Of a DNA stretch of 64,000 bases, positions 60,746-64,000 are shown in pieces. Both the position numbers and the translations under genes were made by a program. The stretch lies in contig NZ_JAACFS010000010.1 in NCBI RefSeq assembly GCF_029051645.1, forward strand, positions 124,001-188,000, given 5' to 3'. Source of the DNA: Bradyrhizobium sp. CSA112 (GTDB taxonomy: Bacteria > Pseudomonadota > Alphaproteobacteria > Rhizobiales > Xanthobacteraceae). The notes below the pieces were generated by a model. The model saw nothing but the letters and a program-made list of their open reading frames with translations. It ran no database searches and was not told the DNA's origin. Numbering within the stretch: position 1 is the stretch's first letter; every line of letters begins with the position of its first letter.

Positions 60746-60958
60746 TTACGGTTTCCCCAAAGAGAACTTCGCCGAAGCTTTGGCCCTCCCGTAGCGCGGA
60801 ACCAAAGGCCGTTACAACCGGTCTTTCCGTATGTCGTCCCTGCGTTGTCCGGGGCCGACGCGGGACATCGTGCCCTGTTGACGACGCCGAATCGGCGCTG
60901 GAATGTGCCCGCGAGCGCCGATAGATTGCGGCCCGCCTCAAACCCCGGGATAATCGTC

Positions 60959-61522
60959 TTGTCGAAATCAGCCTCCCGCGCCCGCCTCGCCGACATCATC
61001 CGCAAGCGTTCGTTCGGCCGCGGCGAGATCACGCTGGCTTCGGGCCGCAAGAGCGACTTCTATTTCAACCTCAAGCCGACCATGCTCGACCCCGAGGGTG
61101 CGGCGCTCCTGGCCGAACTGACCTATGAGGCGCTAAAGGACGACAGGCTCGATTATGTCGGCGGGCTGGAGATGGGCGCAGTGCCGCTGGCGGGCGCGAT
61201 CGCGCAGCTCTCCTGGATCAAGGGTCACCCGATCGCCGCCTTCTTCGTGCGCAAGAAGCCGAAGGAGCATGGCGCCCGCCTCGCGGTGGAGGGGCTCGCC
61301 ACGGGCGAAACCCTGCAAGGCAAGCGCATCGTGATCGTCGAGGACGTCACCACGACCGGCGGCTCGGCATTGAAAGCCGTCGAAGCCGTGCGCGACGCTG
61401 GCGGCGAGATCGTGCTGGTGTTGACCATGGTCGACCGCGAGGAAGGCGCCACCGAAACCTTTGCCGAGGCCGGGCTCGAGTTTCGCTCGCTCTACAAGGC
61501 CGGCGAATTTTTGAAGGGGTGA
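60959..61522 (+). CDS. pyrE: Orotate phosphoribosyltransferase
   Basis: The 187-residue enzyme has the PRPP-binding motif IVIVEDVTTTGGSALKAV and the SFGRGEITLASGRKSDFYF opening. It makes orotidine 5'-phosphate in pyrimidine synthesis. I place the start at TTG 60959 (TTG-TCG-AAA) with GGGA upstream; the frame is open to 60218 but that would run through the antisense of gst. No ATG fits the family length. Confidence 0.9.
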   Translation: MSKSASRARLADIIRKRSFGRGEITLASGRKSDFYFNLKPTMLDPEGAALLAELTYEALKDDRLDYVGGLEMGAVPLAGAIAQLSWIKGHPIAAFFVRKKPKEHGARLAVEGLATGETLQGKRIVIVEDVTTTGGSALKAVEAVRDAGGEIVLVLTMVDREEGATETFAEAGLEFRSLYKAGEFLKG

Positions 61523-61533
61523 GGAGCGCCCTC

Positions 61534-61694
61534 TACTCCCTCGCCCCGCCCTTGCGGGGTCGAGACGAGCAAAGCTCGCTCTTAGAGGGTTGGGGTGAGG
61601 GGCTGCCTCCGCGCGACGCGCATTATCGAGAGACCTGTACGCCCTCACCCGGATCGCAAGGGCGATCCGACCTCTCCCCGCAAGCGGGGCGAGG
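61534..61694. repeat. Dispersed repeat C variant
   Basis: ctccctcgccccgcccttgc and ctctccccgcaagcggggcg, with aggggctgcctccgcg and gtacgccctcacccggatcg inside. Its right arm ends in gaggtaaag immediately before an ATG. Confidence 0.9.
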
Positions 61695-61699
61695 TAAAG

Positions 61700-62647
61700 A
61701 TGGCAGCGCTTCTCGTTCGCAATTCTTTTCAGCCTCTCCAGCCGCGAACACCACTCATTTACCATCCGCCATTAAGGTTACTCCCGACTGAAGCCTATCG
61801 CGCTTCAGCGCGTTTGTTGCGTTGGGTGGAGTTGGCGTTGCGTACAGAGTTGGCTTTTTCGCGCGTGCGGCGCCGCGCGGCGTTTGTGGCCGCAGCGACC
61901 CTTGCGGGCGCGCTCACGCTGACGCCCGGCAGCGTTTCCGCCGAGGGTCTGTTCGATTTCCTGTTCGGCGGCTTCCAGAAGCAGCAGGCGCGGCAAGCGC
62001 CAGCGCAGGCGAACTTCTTCGCCGATCCGTTCGGCATTAATCAACCGGCCCAACCTGCACCGGCGCCGCGTGTCGCAGGCTCCGGGCCTGCCTTCTGCGT
62101 GCGAAGCTGCGACGGCAAGTATTTTCCGCTGACCATGCGCGGCAACGCCTCGCCGGTTCAGACCTGCCAGGCCTTCTGCCCGGCGAGCGTCACCAGGGTG
62201 TTTTACGGCAGCAACATCGATCATGCGACCGCGAGCAATGGCGAGCGTTATGCCGACAGCGAGAACGCCTACGCCTATCGCAAGGCGCTGAGCGCCGACT
62301 GCACCTGCAACGGCAGAAGCCCGTCCGGACTGGCGCCGGTCGATCTCACGCTCGACACCTCGCTGCGCTCGGGCGACGTCGTCGCCACCACCGACGGCCT
62401 GGTGGCCTATACCGGCGTTCGCTTAGGGGCCGACCAGACGGCGGAATTCACTCCCGTCGCCTCCTATCCCGGCCTCACGGCAGATGTCCGCGCCCGGCTC
62501 GGCGAAATGAAGGTCGCGCCCGTCAGCGCCGAGATGGTCGCCGGCACCGCGCCGCTGCCCGAAGCACGGCGCGACGACGAACTGCCGACCGCCTCGATAC
62601 CGAAGATCGCTGCGCCGAAGCCGGCGAAGCGGGCGGAAGCGCCATAG
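61700..62647 (+). CDS. DUF2865 secreted protein
   Basis: A 315-residue protein with the DUF2865 core (about 120-215): FCVRSCDGKYFPLTMRGN, TCQAFCPAS, and CTCNGRSPSGL, six Cys in all. A signal helix (AAFVAAATLAGALTLTPGSVSA) sits at about 57-80, so either the ATG at 61700 is used with a long leader or translation begins nearer, e.g. at GTG about 61829. The GAGG site before 61700 belongs to the repeat arm. Likely periplasmic; function unknown. Confidence 0.8.
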   Translation: MAALLVRNSFQPLQPRTPLIYHPPLRLLPTEAYRASARLLRWVELALRTELAFSRVRRRAAFVAAATLAGALTLTPGSVSAEGLFDFLFGGFQKQQARQAPAQANFFADPFGINQPAQPAPAPRVAGSGPAFCVRSCDGKYFPLTMRGNASPVQTCQAFCPASVTRVFYGSNIDHATASNGERYADSENAYAYRKALSADCTCNGRSPSGLAPVDLTLDTSLRSGDVVATTDGLVAYTGVRLGADQTAEFTPVASYPGLTADVRARLGEMKVAPVSAEMVAGTAPLPEARRDDELPTASIPKIAAPKPAKRAEAP

Positions 62648-62752
62648 GGCACCCGCAGTACGCCGCAGGGCCCAAACACAAAAATTGCGAAAACAACCCC
62701 ATGCAAAGTAGCGTGGGCCGGCCTCGCAGCATTCACATAGCTGACGCCAGCA

Positions 62753-63184
62753 CTACCGCCCGACGATGACGCCGATCACGTTCGGCGCTGACAGATATTT
62801 CTCTTCGATCGCCGCACGCGCCGCGGCGCGGTTTTCCGGTGTCAGCAAGCCGCGCTTCTCGGCCAGGATCATCCAGCAATAGCCCCACCAGTCCGTCAGC
62901 ATGCCCTGATCGTCGACCAAGTCGTAGCCCTGCTCGGCGGCAAAGATTCGCGCCTGCGCTTCGTCCAGCGCGTCGAGAAAGGCGTGGTCCTCGACCGAAA
63001 ACAGTTCGTCGCTGAAATCATCCGTGGTGTAGCCCCACACCGACATGCAGACCGCGTTGAATTCGCGGTCGATCGCGTCGTCGTCGACGAGCCGGCGGCG
63101 CGAGGCCTGATGCAGGCGCGACAGCGAGCGCGCGAAATCGGCGATGCGGGTGAGAGCGAACTGATCGAAGGCGATGGTGGACAT
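62753..63184 (-). CDS. Unknown 143-residue protein with upstream LexA-like box
   Basis: The protein (MSTIAFDQFALTRIADFARS) is acidic and helical, with DDDAIDREFNAVCMSVWGYT and a WWGYCWMILAEKRGLL stretch. No family recognised. A LexA-type direct repeat GTTC-N7-GTTC (63270-63284) lies 86 bp before its start, in an A/T-rich strip that also carries the inverted repeat ACACTT-GCTA-AAGTGT. SOS control is inferred. It faces no neighbour within 100 bp. Confidence 0.7.
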   Translation of the reverse strand: MSTIAFDQFALTRIADFARSLSRLHQASRRRLVDDDAIDREFNAVCMSVWGYTTDDFSDELFSVEDHAFLDALDEAQARIFAAEQGYDLVDDQGMLTDWWGYCWMILAEKRGLLTPENRAAARAAIEEKYLSAPNVIGVIVGR

Positions 63185-63255
63185 GTAGTCCTCGCAAGCT
63201 CGGATAGACCATAAATGTTGTGTCGGCGATGCACCGAATCACAATGATATATCAG

Positions 63256-63284
63256 ACACTTGCTAAAGTGTTCTTAATTCGTTC
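63256..63284. promoter_or_regulatory. LexA-like box and overlapping inverted repeat
   Basis: ACACTT-GCTA-AAGTGT at 63256-63271, and GTTC-TTAATTC-GTTC at 63270-63284, the alphaproteobacterial SOS consensus in exact form. The two overlap by 2 bp. Confidence 0.6.
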
Positions 63285-63325
63285 CCCTGCGTCTCAAATG
63301 ATGTTTTGCGCTCATGCCAGCTCAG

Positions 63326-63352
63326 ACGTCGTCCCGGCCTTCGCCGGGATAA
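63326..63352. repeat. Short hairpin of repeat B type
   Basis: cgtcgtcccggccttcgccg followed by ggataac; a single stem-loop just after the next gene's stop. Confidence 0.6.
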
Positions 63353-63359
63353 CCGTGGC

Positions 63360-63590
63360 TCACATCGCCGACAACAGCTTGTCGCCGCAGTAATTGGCGT
63401 AGAACTTTCCGCCGCACTGCCGCTTCATCGCCGCACAGCGTGCGGCGGGCGACGCGCCCTTCGCGGTAGAGAAGGAGCAGCTCAGGCCATCGGCGCTCTT
63501 GCCGGCCTTGCCCGCGGCGTAGCCTGCACTGGTCGCGCTGATGCAGACGACCAGGAGTGTCGCGGCGGCAATCTCGATCGTCAATCTCAT
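63360..63590 (-). CDS. Small secreted Cys-rich protein
   Basis: A 76-residue protein with a signal peptide (MRLTIEIAAATLLVVCISAT) and a mature part with four Cys (GLSCSFSTAKGASPAARC, MKRQCGGKFYANYCGDKLL) that probably form two disulfides. ATG 63590 has GGGAGG 8 bp upstream, which fixes the start over 63638. Unknown function. A divergent gap of 240 bp to the phosphorylase follows. Confidence 0.75.
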   Translation of the reverse strand: MRLTIEIAAATLLVVCISATSAGYAAGKAGKSADGLSCSFSTAKGASPAARCAAMKRQCGGKFYANYCGDKLLSAM

Positions 63591-63830
63591 GGCAGGCCCT
63601 CCCTTTTTTGAGGACGCCTCCTTCACGCGAACCGGCATCCACCAGCCAGGTTCCGGCGATCCCGCAGCTTTCGTATAAAATTATAGCACCAAAAGCGGCC
63701 GCCGCGGTGCCGTGAAATCGGCCCGGTCCTTGCATAAATTCATGGCAGCGCAGTGCACAACTTACTCAGGCGTTTCGATTGCCAGGCAAGGCGCGTATCT
63801 TCGTTGTGAGTCTCAACAGCAGGGATCGAC

Positions 63831-64000
63831 GTGTTGCAGGAACAAATCCCAGTAAATTATCCGGCGCCGGGCCAGCCGATTGACGAGTTGGCGCTGGCGG
63901 AGATCAAGGGCGCGATCCTCGCCAAGCTCCGCCTTGCGATCGGCAAGGACGCCGCTATGGCGACCCGGCGCGACTGGTACAAGGCGGCGGCGCTGGCGCT
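63831..64000 (+). CDS. glgP: Glycogen phosphorylase, N-terminal part only
   Basis: From GTG 63831 (AGGGA upstream) the frame gives ALAEIKGAILAKLRLAIGKD then ATRRDWYKAAALAL, the usual N-terminus of alphaproteobacterial glycogen/alpha-glucan phosphorylase, which releases glucose 1-phosphate from glycogen. The gene runs past the right edge, so only about 56 residues are visible. Confidence 0.7.
   Translation, partial: MLQEQIPVNYPAPGQPIDELALAEIKGAILAKLRLAIGKDAAMATRRDWYKAAALA

Noticed and set aside
60218..60958. Long N-terminal extension of pyrE
   Set aside because: It runs antisense through the glutathione transferase and lacks family homology.

Overview
The window is a high-GC alphaproteobacterial chromosome segment that looks like a Bradyrhizobium or close relative (Nitrobacteraceae, Hyphomicrobiales). 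The basis is the protein style (DUF2865, DUF1036, TIGR02281-type protease, RmuC, DnaX with a reduced zinc module), TTAA-N7-TTAA and GTTC-N7-GTTC regulatory motifs (CtrA- and LexA-type of alphaproteobacteria), and many copies of the dispersed palindromic intergenic repeats usual in that group. This assignment is by recognition; no search was run.

Region 1 (1-3021) carries a lodA/lodB-like pair: a putative cysteine-tryptophylquinone amino-acid oxidase and its flavoprotein maturase. Region 2 (about 3400-23740) is a defence island. It opens with a decayed IS1182-like transposase remnant. A complete type I Zorya system follows (zorA-zorB-zorC-zorD, minus strand), with a divergent unknown gene beside zorA. 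Next is McrBC (mcrB-mcrC). Then comes a type I restriction-modification operon, hsdR-hsdS-TIR-hsdM, in which a TIR-domain protein is inserted between the specificity and modification genes with coupled start/stop junctions. hsdR through mcrC all read the same way with at most about 105 bp between genes. The island ends at a terminator, a 50-nt fragment of an initiator tRNA, and an intact tRNA-Arg(ACG) whose 3' end faces the island. The island lacks the dispersed repeats found in almost every gap to its right, and its Zorya part is visibly more A/T-rich, so it is probably acquired DNA.

Region 3 (24 kb to the end) is core genome: a sensor kinase; rpmH-rnpA-yidC with a near-consensus promoter; engB; argB; dapD and dapE; truA-fmt-def; rmuC behind two CtrA-like boxes and one LexA-like box; an AmpG-like permease; the recR-ybaB-dnaX group with the SRP RNA (ffs) upstream; HIT and NudC hydrolases; a PfkB kinase with an Lrp-type regulator; phosphomannomutase/phosphoglucomutase; HrpB helicase; UDP-glucose dehydrogenase; an acyltransferase; polA; LysE; a glutathione transferase; pyrE; DUF2865; two small unknown genes, one with a LexA-like box upstream; and the start of glycogen phosphorylase running off the right edge.

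The strongest leads are the TIR protein embedded in the type I R-M operon, the unknown gene sharing a palindromic control region with Zorya, the CtrA/LexA-type promoter of rmuC, the LexA-type site before the 143-aa unknown gene, and a PolA whose proofreading motifs are degenerate.
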